A stretch of DNA of 64,000 nucleotides from Shewanella zhangzhouensis (GTDB lineage: Bacteria; Pseudomonadota; Gammaproteobacteria; Enterobacterales; Shewanellaceae), in NCBI RefSeq assembly GCF_019457615.1, contig NZ_CP080414.1:2478501-2542500 (forward strand), given 5' to 3'. A program made the position numbers and the translations under genes. Positions 1 to 10,500 of the stretch are shown piece after piece; positions within the stretch are counted from its first letter, which is position 1; each line of letters starts with the position of its first letter. The notes below the pieces were generated by a model. That model was given only the letters and a program-made list of their open reading frames with translations. It did no database searches and had not been told where the DNA came from.

Positions 1-874
1 ATTACAACGGGTACTGCTGGGTAAACCCAAGCAAATTCGTCTGGCACTTTGCTGTGTACTGGCCCGCGGACACCTGCTGATTGAAGACCTGCCCGGAATG
101 GGTAAAACCAGTCTCAGCCAGGCCATGGCAAAGAGCCTTGGCCTCACTTATCAACGAGTTCAGTTTACCAGCGACATGTTGCCTGCCGATATCCTTGGGG
201 TATCCATCTACGATAAGGCAATGAACCAGTTTGTATTTCATCCAGGTCCGTTGTTTCGCCAGATGGTGCTTGCCGATGAGATTAACCGCGCCAGCCCCAA
301 GACCCAAAGCGCACTGCTGGAGGCCATGGCCGAAGGTCAAATCACGGTCGATGGTAATACCCATCCACTGCCCAAACCGTTTTTCGTGATTGCAACGCAA
401 AACCCCACCGATCAATCGGGCACCTTCCCCCTGCCCGAGTCCCAGCTTGACCGTTTCATGATGCGAATATCCCTGGGGTATCCGAGTAAAGAAGCCGAGC
501 TTGCCATGCTCAAAGGGCAAGGGGAAAACCCGGCTTCAGCGTTGCCCCAGTGCATCAGTCCACTGGGTTTGATGCAACTTCAGGCAGAGGTAGACAAAAT
601 CACCAGCTCAAATGCGGTGCTGCACTACTTATTGGCATTGGTAGAGGAAACCCGCACACAGGGTGAAGGCTACGGCCTGTCGCCCAGAGCCACCAAGGCC
701 CTGCTCGCCTGTGGCAAAGCCTGGGCGTTTCTCAGTGGCCGCCAGTTCATGGTGCCGGAAGATCTGCAGGCTGTGTTTGTGGCAGTTGCACAGCACAGGC
801 TCAGAGCCAGCAGCCAGCATCAGGGCCAAAGTCTGGCCGAACGTGTCCTTGGCGCCGTGAATCCCATCCGCTGA
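1..874 (+). CDS. MoxR-family AAA+ ATPase (5' end outside window)
   Basis: The reading frame is open from base 2, so the start codon lies upstream of the window. Seen: a Walker A motif (EDLPGMGKT, about bases 80-106), a Walker B motif (LADEINRAS, about 268-294) and an ATQNP sensor segment, followed by the helical lid of MoxR proteins. MoxR ATPases are thought to act as chaperones that help VWA-domain or other partner proteins mature. The TGA stop overlaps the ATG of the DUF58 gene (TGATG), so the two are translationally coupled. The MoxR, DUF58, transglutaminase order is a common conserved cluster. The substrate is not evident from sequence. Confidence 0.93.
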   Translation, partial: LQRVLLGKPKQIRLALCCVLARGHLLIEDLPGMGKTSLSQAMAKSLGLTYQRVQFTSDMLPADILGVSIYDKAMNQFVFHPGPLFRQMVLADEINRASPKTQSALLEAMAEGQITVDGNTHPLPKPFFVIATQNPTDQSGTFPLPESQLDRFMMRISLGYPSKEAELAMLKGQGENPASALPQCISPLGLMQLQAEVDKITSSNAVLHYLLALVEETRTQGEGYGLSPRATKALLACGKAWAFLSGRQFMVPEDLQAVFVAVAQHRLRASSQHQGQSLAERVLGAVNPIR

Positions 875-1902
875 TGGCAAAGGGTATATCTGTCAGACTG
901 GAGCCATTCCTTGCAAGGCGTTTACCGCCCGCACGGGAGCAAACCCTCAGCCACAAGGGGATCTTTATTTTACCCAGTGGTTTTGGGCTTGCCTGGCTGG
1001 TGTTAACCACCTTGCTGTATCTGCTGGGCACCAATTATCAAAACAATCTCATCATTGGCATCAGTCTGCTGCTCGTCAGCCTGTTTGTCAGTTGCATTAT
1101 TTACAGCTATCGCAATCTCGAGGGCCTGACCCTGAAGCGGTTAACACTGCCTCCCATCTACGCGGGTGAAACCCTCGCCATGCCATTACAGCTAAGTACC
1201 CAAAGAGATGCCCATCAAATCGCCCTCGCCTATCCCGACATCAAGCCTGTGTATGCGTCGGCCAATACCACACCTGTCGAGGTGCTCATTCCTATCCCCA
1301 CTAAGAAGCGCGGCATATTAAGCCCCGGACGTATGAAGGTTGAGTCCCGCTTCCCGCTTGGATTAATGAGAACCTGGACCTGGGTTGATCTCGACATCGC
1401 TCACCCCGTATTTGCCGCCCACAGGCAGGATACCCTTATTCAAATACCAGAATCTGACGGGGATACCCATGAGCAAGGCTCTTTGGTCAGTGGCATGGAT
1501 GAATATCAGGGGCTTAAGAGCTATATCCCGGGAGAATCCCTCAAACAGGTCGCCTGGAAACAATTGGCACAGGGACGGGGCATGTTATCCAAAGATTTTG
1601 CCATGCCCCAGGGCGCGCCACGCTGGTTGAGTTTGCCCCTTCAGATGCCAGAGGGCCGGGAACACTGGCTCTCGGTGCTCTCTTATTGGGTGGATGAACT
1701 GAGTAGTCGGCAACAGATCTTTGGGCTCAGTTTACCCGGAGTAAACATTGCTCCCTCTTCCGGGGACCCCCATCGTCTGGCCTGTCAGGTAGCGATCGCC
1801 ACCTTCGATTGTGCTCCAAGTCCCAATACGGCTGGAACTGAAGCTGAATCTGGCCCGAAAGCCAGGACTCAATCGCAACCTCACATGGAAGGACATGAGT
1901 GA
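874..1902 (+). CDS. DUF58 domain membrane protein
   Basis: A 342-residue protein with two hydrophobic segments near the N-terminus (about residues 30-85), then a soluble domain. The DUF58 signature is around YIPGESLKQVAWKQLA, a variant of the usual R-x-Y-x-x-G-D-x-x-R-x-I-x-W block. The family is linked to MoxR ATPases and to transglutaminase-like proteins, and some members are VWA-like, but the biochemical role is unknown. It starts inside the moxR stop codon and overlaps the next gene by 4 bases (ATGA type), so all three genes should form one translation-coupled operon. The C-terminal 30 residues look low-complexity and poorly conserved. Confidence 0.9.
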   Translation: MAKGISVRLEPFLARRLPPAREQTLSHKGIFILPSGFGLAWLVLTTLLYLLGTNYQNNLIIGISLLLVSLFVSCIIYSYRNLEGLTLKRLTLPPIYAGETLAMPLQLSTQRDAHQIALAYPDIKPVYASANTTPVEVLIPIPTKKRGILSPGRMKVESRFPLGLMRTWTWVDLDIAHPVFAAHRQDTLIQIPESDGDTHEQGSLVSGMDEYQGLKSYIPGESLKQVAWKQLAQGRGMLSKDFAMPQGAPRWLSLPLQMPEGREHWLSVLSYWVDELSSRQQIFGLSLPGVNIAPSSGDPHRLACQVAIATFDCAPSPNTAGTEAESGPKARTQSQPHMEGHE

Positions 1903-3968
1903 TGGGACCTTCCACCAAACACCACGCAGAAATCATCGGCCGCAGTACCCTCTTTTGGTTGCTGCTGACTCACTTTGCCCTCATAGCCCCCCTTGCCGAT
2001 AAATCGACCCCATGGACCCTTGCCATCAGTGCCATCTGTCTGGTTTGGCGGGTTGGGATTTTCTACGGCCGCGTCGCGCGGCCACCTCGTCTTTTGGTCA
2101 CAGGGCTTGGCATTGCCTCTGCCGTCACACTGGCGTTGGTTGGCAAACAGATAGGTTTTCTCAATGCCTTGATGAACCTGCTAATCCTCGGTTACTCACT
2201 GAAAACCATCGAAATATTGGGTAAGCGAGATGTGCGCACTGTGATTCTGGTGGGCTATTTCCTGATTGCCATCAACCTCATTGATAATCAGGGGATTGGT
2301 GCCATGGCACTCGCGCTGGCACTCTTTTGGCTTAACACCCAGTCTCTGCTGACTCTTTATCGCGACCCCGGAGGCAAGCGCGATGCCCTCGCAATCAAAC
2401 TGGTACTGCAAAGCCTGCCATTGGCCATACTGCTGTTTTTGGTGTTGCCACGCCTGCCACCACTTTGGATGGTACCCAGCCTCAAGAGCAGTATCACGGG
2501 CCTTGGAAATGAAGTCGGATTTGGCGACATCAGTAAACTGACCCAATCCGATGCGCTGGCATTCAGAGCCAGATTCGATGGTCAGGTGCCAGCCAATCCT
2601 GAGCTTTATTGGCGCGCGCTGGTGATGGAAGACTACGATGGGTCCCATTGGCGCCAACACAGCGGAATAAAACGCCTAGAGCGGGAAGCGTTTTTACTGG
2701 GCAGCGGCCGCGCCGCGCCCGCGGACGAACCACCACAGACGACAAACCGTCCCCGGAAAGCCCCATTGAGTTACGAGGTCATCGCCGAACCAAGTGGTCA
2801 GCGATGGCTGTTCGGTTTGGATGTGGCCTATTCAGATACGCCGGGCGTGGTTAACCTGCCCGACTATCGCCTTTTTGCATTAAGGCCTCTGGATGGACGC
2901 TTTCAGTACCGGGCCCGCGCCTTTGATGCCCGGATGGACTCAAGGCTCCCAGACAGTGTGAAACGCCTTAATCTTTCGCTTCCCGATGGCATTAATCCCC
3001 GTACCCGCGATCTGGTGAGTCAGCTCAAGGCCGAAAGCGATTCACCACAAGACTTTATTCAAAGGCTGATGACAAGGTTTCGTACTGAAGCCTATTTCTA
3101 CACCCTGTCACCACCACCGGTGGGCACCGCTCAGATAGATGATTTCCTGTTTGACAATAAACAAGGTTTTTGTGTGCATTACGCCACCGCGCTGACCTTT
3201 ATGGCCAGAGCCGCAGGAATCCCGGCGCGCCTTGTCTCGGGTTATCAGGGCGGCGAGCTGAACCCCGGGGCAGGTTATGTCAGCGTGTATCAGTATATGG
3301 CCCACGCCTGGAGTGAGGTTTGGTTTGAAGGCCAGGGTTGGGTTCGGGTGGACCCCACCGCCATGATAGCCCCCTCCCGTATCCTCGATGGTTTTGATGC
3401 CACTTTCAACCCGGATGAGAGTTACCTGGCGGAAAATCTGTTCAGCGGACACAGATTAAAAGAGATCCCCTGGCTGAATAACCTCAGGCTGCAACTGGCC
3501 AGTATTGATTATTACTGGAGTGTGTGGGTGCTGGGTTTTGACAATGAACGCAGGGAAGGTTTGTTAAACCGTCTGCTTGGCGGCCTTAAACCCGCCCGCC
3601 TTATCCTGTTTGTATTGGGGATAAGTGGTGTCATCTTGCTGTTTGTGGCCTGGCAGGCGGGCATATTGAGATTACCCAGCAGGCAACCACCCTTGCTTAT
3701 GGCATTTGCACGGATTGAAAAGTCCCTGACATCTATTGGGCTGCCACGGGAGATTTCCGAAGGCCCCGGGGATTATGCGGCCCGTGTGGGCGCAGTGATT
3801 CCGCTACTGGCGGCCGACCTTATCCGCTGGGCCCAGCAGTTCTGTCACCTGAGGTATAGCAGTGACAAACCAAGCCCGAGGGCACTGCAACGCTTTGTGA
3901 AAGAAAGCCGTGTCCTTGCCAGACGTATCCGTAAACAAGGCAAAATTTCAGCGGCCAGCCCTGACTGA
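1899..3968 (+). CDS. TgpA-like transglutaminase-domain membrane protein (DUF3488)
   Basis: A 689-residue protein. The N-terminal third (about residues 20-210) is a series of membrane helices of the DUF3488 type. A periplasmic transglutaminase-like core follows with a complete predicted triad: Cys425 (GFCVHYA), His469 (AHAWSEVW) and Asp485 (RVDPT). A further helix sits near residues 566-585, followed by a short cytoplasmic DUF4129-like tail. The architecture matches Pseudomonas TgpA, an essential inner-membrane protein. The substrate is unknown and cysteine protease activity is also possible. It is the last gene of the moxR operon; 111 bases separate it from recC, with no strong terminator. 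Confidence 0.92.
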   Translation: MMGPSTKHHAEIIGRSTLFWLLLTHFALIAPLADKSTPWTLAISAICLVWRVGIFYGRVARPPRLLVTGLGIASAVTLALVGKQIGFLNALMNLLILGYSLKTIEILGKRDVRTVILVGYFLIAINLIDNQGIGAMALALALFWLNTQSLLTLYRDPGGKRDALAIKLVLQSLPLAILLFLVLPRLPPLWMVPSLKSSITGLGNEVGFGDISKLTQSDALAFRARFDGQVPANPELYWRALVMEDYDGSHWRQHSGIKRLEREAFLLGSGRAAPADEPPQTTNRPRKAPLSYEVIAEPSGQRWLFGLDVAYSDTPGVVNLPDYRLFALRPLDGRFQYRARAFDARMDSRLPDSVKRLNLSLPDGINPRTRDLVSQLKAESDSPQDFIQRLMTRFRTEAYFYTLSPPPVGTAQIDDFLFDNKQGFCVHYATALTFMARAAGIPARLVSGYQGGELNPGAGYVSVYQYMAHAWSEVWFEGQGWVRVDPTAMIAPSRILDGFDATFNPDESYLAENLFSGHRLKEIPWLNNLRLQLASIDYYWSVWVLGFDNERREGLLNRLLGGLKPARLILFVLGISGVILLFVAWQAGILRLPSRQPPLLMAFARIEKSLTSIGLPREISEGPGDYAARVGAVIPLLAADLIRWAQQFCHLRYSSDKPSPRALQRFVKESRVLARRIRKQGKISAASPD

Positions 3969-4079
3969 GTTGAATGGGCTAAGTCAGTCTCATACAATGA
4001 GTTTTCTTTGCGCTAGGTAGCTTTTATCGCTCCCGGCAGCAAGGCCCTTCCTTGGGGACGCATTTATCAAAGGGATAGC

Positions 4080-7000
4080 ATGTTCACACTCGTTCAGTCC
4101 AATCACATGGAGCGCCTCGCAAAACGCCTGGCAGACGAACTTAATCAGGCATCAGGCAATGTGCTGGCATCTGACCAGATTTTGGTACAAAGCCCAGGTA
4201 TGGCGACCTGGCTGAGATTGGAAATTGCAGCCCACAATGGCATCGCCGCCGCCTTGAGCTTCCCTCTGCCTTCGAATTTTATCTGGTCACTCTGTTATGC
4301 CTTGTTGCCGGGAGTTCCCAAGGAAAACGCCTTTACCAAGGATGCCATGACCTGGAAGTTGATGGCACTGCTGCCAAGACTGATTAATATGCCCCATTTC
4401 GAGCCACTGCGGGACTATTTAAGCAGTGACTCTCCGCTAAAATTGTTTCAACTGGCGAGCCGGGTTGCGGACATTTTCGACCAGTATCTGGTTTACCGCC
4501 CCGATTGGATAGTGGCATGGGAACAGGGTGAAAACAGTCTCAGTGCAATCGGTAGCCCGCTGACGCAAGAAGCTACCCTGCCCGATAATTGTCTGTGGCA
4601 ACCTATGCTATGGCGCGCCTTGGTGCAATACAACCGGGATGAACTGGGGCAAAGCCATTGGCACCGCGCCAATTTACATCAGGCACTGGTGGCAGCACTG
4701 TCAAACCCAACCACAGATATCAGTGCTCTGCCCAGGCGGCTCTATGTCTTTGGTATTTCATCTTTGCCACCCCAAACCCTGGAAGTGCTTTACGCCCTTG
4801 GCAGCCGCATTCCTGTGACCATGCTGAGCCTGAGTCCCTGCCGCCAATATTGGGGTGACATAGTCGACAGCAAACTCAGGGCCAAGCTGGCGCTGAAATA
4901 CAAAGCCCACAAGATGCTGCCGGAGCACTGGGAAGAAACCCTCGAAGTGGGCAACCCCTTGCTCGCAGCCAACGGCAAAATGGGTCGGGAGCTGCTTGAT
5001 TTGGTGCTCTCGCTGCCGCCCGAGCATTTCACCCTGGACGACAGTGGCTATGAAGAGAACGATGGCAGCCATCTCCTGGGCAGGTTGCAAAACGATATTC
5101 TGGATATGGAAGTCGCAGGAACGCCGCTTTGTGCGGATCTGGCCCGCTATCAATCCAACGAGGGCAAGTTTCTGCTGGATGAGCAGGATCACAGCCTGGT
5201 CCTGCGAAGCTGTCACAGCCCGCTTCGGGAAGTCGAAACCCTGCACGACCACCTCCTTGGTCTGCTGTCAGACAGTCAGGGCACGCTCTGTGCCAAAAAC
5301 ATAGTGGTGATGCTGCCCGATGTTGCCGCTTACGCGCCCTTTATTGATGCCGTGTTTGCTTCCCGCAGGGGCGAACACTACATCCCCTACGCCATCGCCG
5401 ATCGGGGTGCGGTAGAGGAATCCCCCCTGATCCACGGTTTCCTGACCTTGCTGGACATCAATCACAGCCGCTTTGGCTTGTCGGAAATTCTCGGCTTGCT
5501 GGAAATTCCTGCGGTGATGGCGAAATTTAAACTGGATGAGGAAGAGCTTTCCCGTCTCGGTAACTGGCTCAGTGAGGCTGGCGTACGCTGGGGGCGGGAT
5601 GCCCAAAGCCGGGAAAGACTCGGCTTACCCGCTTTTGACAAGCATTCATGGGCCTTTGGCATCCGCCGATTGCTGCTGGGCTTTTCCCTGGGCGACGAAG
5701 GGGATTTTTATCACGGTACCCTTCCATTTGCGGGTGTTGAGGGCCAGCAAGCCCAGTGTATAGGTAAATTGCTGGACTTTATTGAGCATCTCGATGAATT
5801 TGCAGCACGTTTTGCTGCCGCCGATAGCCTTGTGCTCAAGTTTGCGGAGCTTAGCCGCCTCACAGAGACCCTGTTTGCGCCGCTGCCGGAATATCAGGAA
5901 GAGCTGAATCTTATACGGGAAACCCTCAGTGATACCCAAAAAGCCCTCCAATCGTCGGCAAGCAGCGAAAGCAACCTGAGCGACATTTCACTGGAGGTTA
6001 TCCGCCAAACCCTTGCCAGCAAACTCACCGATGCCCGGGTCGGGCAGCGTTTTCTGGCTGGCTCAGTGAATTTCTGTACCCTGATGCCCATGCGATCCAT
6101 TCCCTTTAACGTGGTGTGTTTGCTTGGCATGAATGAAGGCATTTACCCCAGGGTGCAGCATCCCGTGGGCTTCGATCTGATGGCGAAAACGCCCGCACGC
6201 CGGGGCGATCGTTCCCGGCGTCTGGACGACAGATACCTGTTTCTGGAAGCCCTGCTGTCAGCGAGGGAGCAGCTTTACATCAGCTTTATTGGCCGCAGCG
6301 AACGGGACGACAGCGAGCGCCTGCCATCCATGCTGGTCAGTGAGCTGCTGGACTACTGTGAACTGAGCGCTTATGTCCCTCAGGGCAGTCTGGTTAAACG
6401 TTTGGTTAAACAGCAGCCGCTGCAACCCTTCGACCAAAGGCTGTATCTGCCCCATCAGGACATCACTGCTAGTTTTGCCGCCCAGTGGTGCCCGCAGGAA
6501 CACCGTCCGCCCAAACCCTTTATCGATGCAGCGCTGGACGAAGTGGATGAAGATGAGCAAAAAATGCTGGAGCTTGCATCCCTCATCCGCTTCTACCGGG
6601 ATCCGGCACGCTTTTTCTGCCAGCGACGACTCAGGCTCGACTTAAGCCACAGACTCGATGCGCTGGATGACAGCGAACCCTTTGATGTGGATGCCCTCGG
6701 GCGCTACCAACTGCAGGATAAGATGCTCAATGCCGCCCTGGAAGCAGATGAAGTCAGGCAGCAGCAGGCGGTGGATACGCTGTGTGACAGACTTGCCGGG
6801 GCCGGGGCCTTACCCATGGCACCGTTCGACAAGCTGCTCTTTACCAGTTACCAACGGGATCTGGCGCCCATTCTCGACCGATGTCGCTTTATCATGGGTG
6901 AGACCGAGGGACAAAGCCTGAGGATTTCCCTCGCCCTGAATAAAGGGCATAAACTGGTCGGCACCATAGACAAGGTTTTTGCCAAAGGCCTCCTGGTGGC

Positions 7001-7589
7001 AAGACCGGGCACCGCCAAGGCCAAAGATGTGCTGGCGTTGTATCTGCGCCACCTTTGTCTGTGCGCCTCAGGTTACCGGCAGAGCAGTTTCCTGTTGGAT
7101 GTGGGTAACTTCCATGCCTTTTTACCCCTCACGCCGGATAACGCCCTGGCAAGCCTTGAGGATTTTATCAGCCACTATTTCGAGGCCGTGCACACGCCAT
7201 CGCCACTGATCCCTGCCCTAGCCATGACCTACATAGAGGCCCTCGCCGAAGGGGCAAGTGCGGAAGAGTCCTTGGCAGAAATCAGTACCAAATGGGATGA
7301 CGGCAACGGTATGGGCGAAATTGCTGAGCCCCACAACGAGCGCCTGTTTGAATTTCCCGCAAGCTTCGCCACACCGGCGTTCACCGTCCTCGCTGAGCGT
7401 TTGTGGCGGCCGCTCCTTGGCCGCTGCTACAAGGGGAAACTCGGTGATCTTGCTGACTTTGTCAGTAACCCATCGTCAATACCGCCCCTATTGAGCCTCG
7501 AGGCCAACACTGACTGGGCTAACACTGACTGTACTGAGCACATCGGTATACAGACCGGCAACGTCAAGCACCAGGGACAGGGAGAATAA
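4080..7589 (+). CDS. recC: Exodeoxyribonuclease V subunit gamma, RecC
   Basis: A 1169-residue protein, slightly longer than E. coli RecC (about 1120). RecC is the scaffold of RecBCD, splits the duplex and recognises Chi. The N-terminus (LVQSNHMERLA, QSPGMATWLRLEIA) is typical, as is a helicase-like fold without functional Walker motifs and the segment MRSIPFNVVCLLGMNEG near residue 665. It is followed after one base by recB, which overlaps recD, so the three subunits are made from one transcript. E. coli has the protease gene ptrA between recC and recB; here it is absent. Confidence 0.97.
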   Translation: MFTLVQSNHMERLAKRLADELNQASGNVLASDQILVQSPGMATWLRLEIAAHNGIAAALSFPLPSNFIWSLCYALLPGVPKENAFTKDAMTWKLMALLPRLINMPHFEPLRDYLSSDSPLKLFQLASRVADIFDQYLVYRPDWIVAWEQGENSLSAIGSPLTQEATLPDNCLWQPMLWRALVQYNRDELGQSHWHRANLHQALVAALSNPTTDISALPRRLYVFGISSLPPQTLEVLYALGSRIPVTMLSLSPCRQYWGDIVDSKLRAKLALKYKAHKMLPEHWEETLEVGNPLLAANGKMGRELLDLVLSLPPEHFTLDDSGYEENDGSHLLGRLQNDILDMEVAGTPLCADLARYQSNEGKFLLDEQDHSLVLRSCHSPLREVETLHDHLLGLLSDSQGTLCAKNIVVMLPDVAAYAPFIDAVFASRRGEHYIPYAIADRGAVEESPLIHGFLTLLDINHSRFGLSEILGLLEIPAVMAKFKLDEEELSRLGNWLSEAGVRWGRDAQSRERLGLPAFDKHSWAFGIRRLLLGFSLGDEGDFYHGTLPFAGVEGQQAQCIGKLLDFIEHLDEFAARFAAADSLVLKFAELSRLTETLFAPLPEYQEELNLIRETLSDTQKALQSSASSESNLSDISLEVIRQTLASKLTDARVGQRFLAGSVNFCTLMPMRSIPFNVVCLLGMNEGIYPRVQHPVGFDLMAKTPARRGDRSRRLDDRYLFLEALLSAREQLYISFIGRSERDDSERLPSMLVSELLDYCELSAYVPQGSLVKRLVKQQPLQPFDQRLYLPHQDITASFAAQWCPQEHRPPKPFIDAALDEVDEDEQKMLELASLIRFYRDPARFFCQRRLRLDLSHRLDALDDSEPFDVDALGRYQLQDKMLNAALEADEVRQQQAVDTLCDRLAGAGALPMAPFDKLLFTSYQRDLAPILDRCRFIMGETEGQSLRISLALNKGHKLVGTIDKVFAKGLLVARPGTAKAKDVLALYLRHLCLCASGYRQSSFLLDVGNFHAFLPLTPDNALASLEDFISHYFEAVHTPSPLIPALAMTYIEALAEGASAEESLAEISTKWDDGNGMGEIAEPHNERLFEFPASFATPAFTVLAERLWRPLLGRCYKGKLGDLADFVSNPSSIPPLLSLEANTDWANTDCTEHIGIQTGNVKHQGQGE

Positions 7590-7590
7590 G

Positions 7591-10500
7591 ATGCAAGCCT
7601 CAATGCCTTTGGATGCCTTTACCCTGCCTTTTGACGGTGCACGCCTGATTGAAGCCAGCGCCGGCACAGGCAAAACCTACACCATCGCCAATCTGTATTT
7701 GCGCCTCTTGCTGGGTATTGGCCAGCCGCGTCCTTTCAAGGTGGAAGAAATCCTGGTGGTGACTTTCACCAATGCCGCCACCAGTGAACTCAGAGACAGG
7801 ATCAGACGCCGAATTCAGGATGGCTTTCGCCTCTGCCTCGGCGAGCCCAGCGAAGACAGATTTCTCACTCAGCTTCTAGACGCACTCCCCGACAGACAGC
7901 TGGCCCTAAGGCAGCTGGACCTGGCACTCAAGACCCTGGATGAAGCGGCCATCTACACCATCCACGGCTTTTGCCAGCGGGTTTTGTCGGATATGGCCTT
8001 TGAGTCTGCGCTCCTGTTTGAAAGCGAATTTACCCTGGACGACAGCGAACTCTTGTCCATGGCAGCCGCGGATTTCTGGCGCGCACACTGTTATCCCCTG
8101 AGCACAGACATCGCGGCCCTGGTACAGGAAAAATTTGCCTCGCCCAGGGCGCTGGAGATAGAGCTTAAGTCACTGCTTGGGGCAAGAGATGCCGCCGTCA
8201 ACATTCGGGTGGATGATTTCAGTGAGCTTGCCAGCGGATTCAGTGCAAGAATCGCCAGGCTTCGTCTGGCCTGGCAACGTCAGGCAGAAGACACCTTCAG
8301 CGCACTCACTCAATTGCCCCTTAACGGCGTGAGCTACGGGAAGGCCGCAGATGGTTTCCCCAAACTTAAAAAACACTGGGATACCATGACGGCATGGGCG
8401 CTTCGCGGTGAAGGTTCGCCACCAGAAAAAGCCATGCAGGCCCTCGCCTATGGCAATATCAAGCTCAACAAAGGGGGGCAATTACCGGGCCCTGAAACAC
8501 TTTCGCTGCTGGTGCAAATTGATGAGCTGCTGCACGCGCAGGAAAACCTGTTACCGGCATTCCTGGTGCTTGCCAGAAACGAGATACAGGCACGATTCGA
8601 TGCCCTCAAGGCCGAACGCAATCTCATGGCACCCGATGACCTGCTGAAACACCTGGCAAAAGCGCTTGGCGTTCAGGGGTCAGGCTCAGTGCCTGTGTCC
8701 GACATCGATAGGGATATCGCCCTCAGGCTATCTTCAGAAGTAGCCAGCCGTTTCCCCATGGCATTGATTGACGAATTTCAGGACACAGATCCACTGCAGT
8801 TTGCCATTTTCAGTGCCCTGTACCGTCAGCAGCCAAAGGCTCAGGGGCTACTGATGATTGGCGACCCCAAACAAGCCATTTATGCCTTTCGGGGCGGCGA
8901 TATTCATACCTATCTGGGGGCAAGACGCACCGCGGCGGCCCACTATAGTCTGGGGACCAATTACCGCTCTTCCAGCGCCATGGTGCGGGCGGTCAATGCC
9001 GTCTTCAGTGCCCGGGAGCGGGTGTTTTTAAGTGATGAAATCCCCTTCGAGCCGGTTGCAGCCTCCGATAAAGGTGCCAAAACGCTGCTGATTGATGGCA
9101 AGCCCCAGGGGCCTGCACTGCAAATCGCCTTACTTGGGGAAGACCCCGAAAAGGGATTAAATAAACAAACGGCCAGAACCCTGATGGCAGAAGATGCTGC
9201 TGCCCATATAGGCCAGTTGCTCGGTCTTGCGGCAAATGGCCGTGCGGTACTTGCCGACAAGCAAAGGCCGCTCTTGGCCAAAGACATTGCCGTGCTGGTC
9301 AGAGACAGAAACGAAGCGGCATTTATCAAAGATGCCCTCACCCGGCGCAATATCGGCGCCGTGTTTTTGTCCCGGGACAATGTGTTTGCCACCAAGGAAG
9401 CCTCGGAGCTGCTGCATGTGCTGGCCGCACTTGCCCAGCCAAGGGATGAAAAACGCCTTCGTGCAGCCATGGCCACCCGGCTGATGGGCTGGACCCTCAG
9501 CGAGATAGCGGCCTTCAATCAGGACGAGGAAGCCCGTCGCCAGGCACTGGAGTGTTTTGATCGCTGGCATCAGCGCTGGCAAAAACAGGGTGTCATGCCC
9601 GCCTTAATGGCCTTTGCCGACGACACCCGACTGCTTGAGCGCCTCGGGGGAGATAACGAAGCCGACAGGCGCCTGACCGACTTTCGCCACCTGTGCGAAT
9701 TGCTCGAGCAGGCCGCGGCGTCGCTCGACGGTATAAGTGCGCTCCTCGGCTGGTTTGAGCAGGCGCTGCTGGACCCCGGTAGTGACGAAGCCATGCAGCT
9801 GAGGCTCGAGAGCGAACAAAACCTGGTACAGATAGTCACCATCCACAAAAGTAAGGGGCTGGAATACGGCCTCTGTTATATCCCCTTTTTAAGTCTGGCC
9901 AGAGACAGTCGCGGCAAGCCTTCGCCACTTGTCTACCACAAGGATGACAGGCTGGTGTGGGACCTGCTGCAAACCGATGAAGGCGTCGAATGCTATGATG
10001 CCGAACGTCTGGGTGAAGATCTGCGTTTGCTGTATGTGGCGCTCACCCGCCCTGTGTACGGCTGTCGTCTGGGGCTTGCCAATCACAGCCGCATGCTCAA
10101 AGCCGGGATAAGCAGTGAAGTGCACAAGACCGCATTGGGCTTCTTGCTTGGCATCGACAGCAAGGATTGCGACATCAACGCACTGCGCCAGGCCGCAGAG
10201 CGCATCTGCAGCCATGCAAATGGCAGCGATATCATGGGTGTAGCGGACATTATCCAAGATGATCTGACGCCCCTTGAAAGTGCAGAGCCTGCAAGCACCG
10301 AGCCGCCAAGAGCGCGAACCCCAAACCGAATTGGCGAAGAAGCGTGGCGCGTTGGCAGCTATTCGGCGCTGATTGCCCAGGGAGCTGGCCATACAGAACA
10401 TCATAGTGATGCCGTCTGGACCAACGAAGAAACCACGGTCCCCGCCATTCCAGGCGCCGGCGATGAGTCGTTTTCAGTGCTGGAGCTGCCGCTTCCCTTT

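Noticed and set aside
3989..4003. Small hairpin followed by TTTT after the transglutaminase gene
   Set aside because: Only about five pairs in the stem; too weak to call a terminator.
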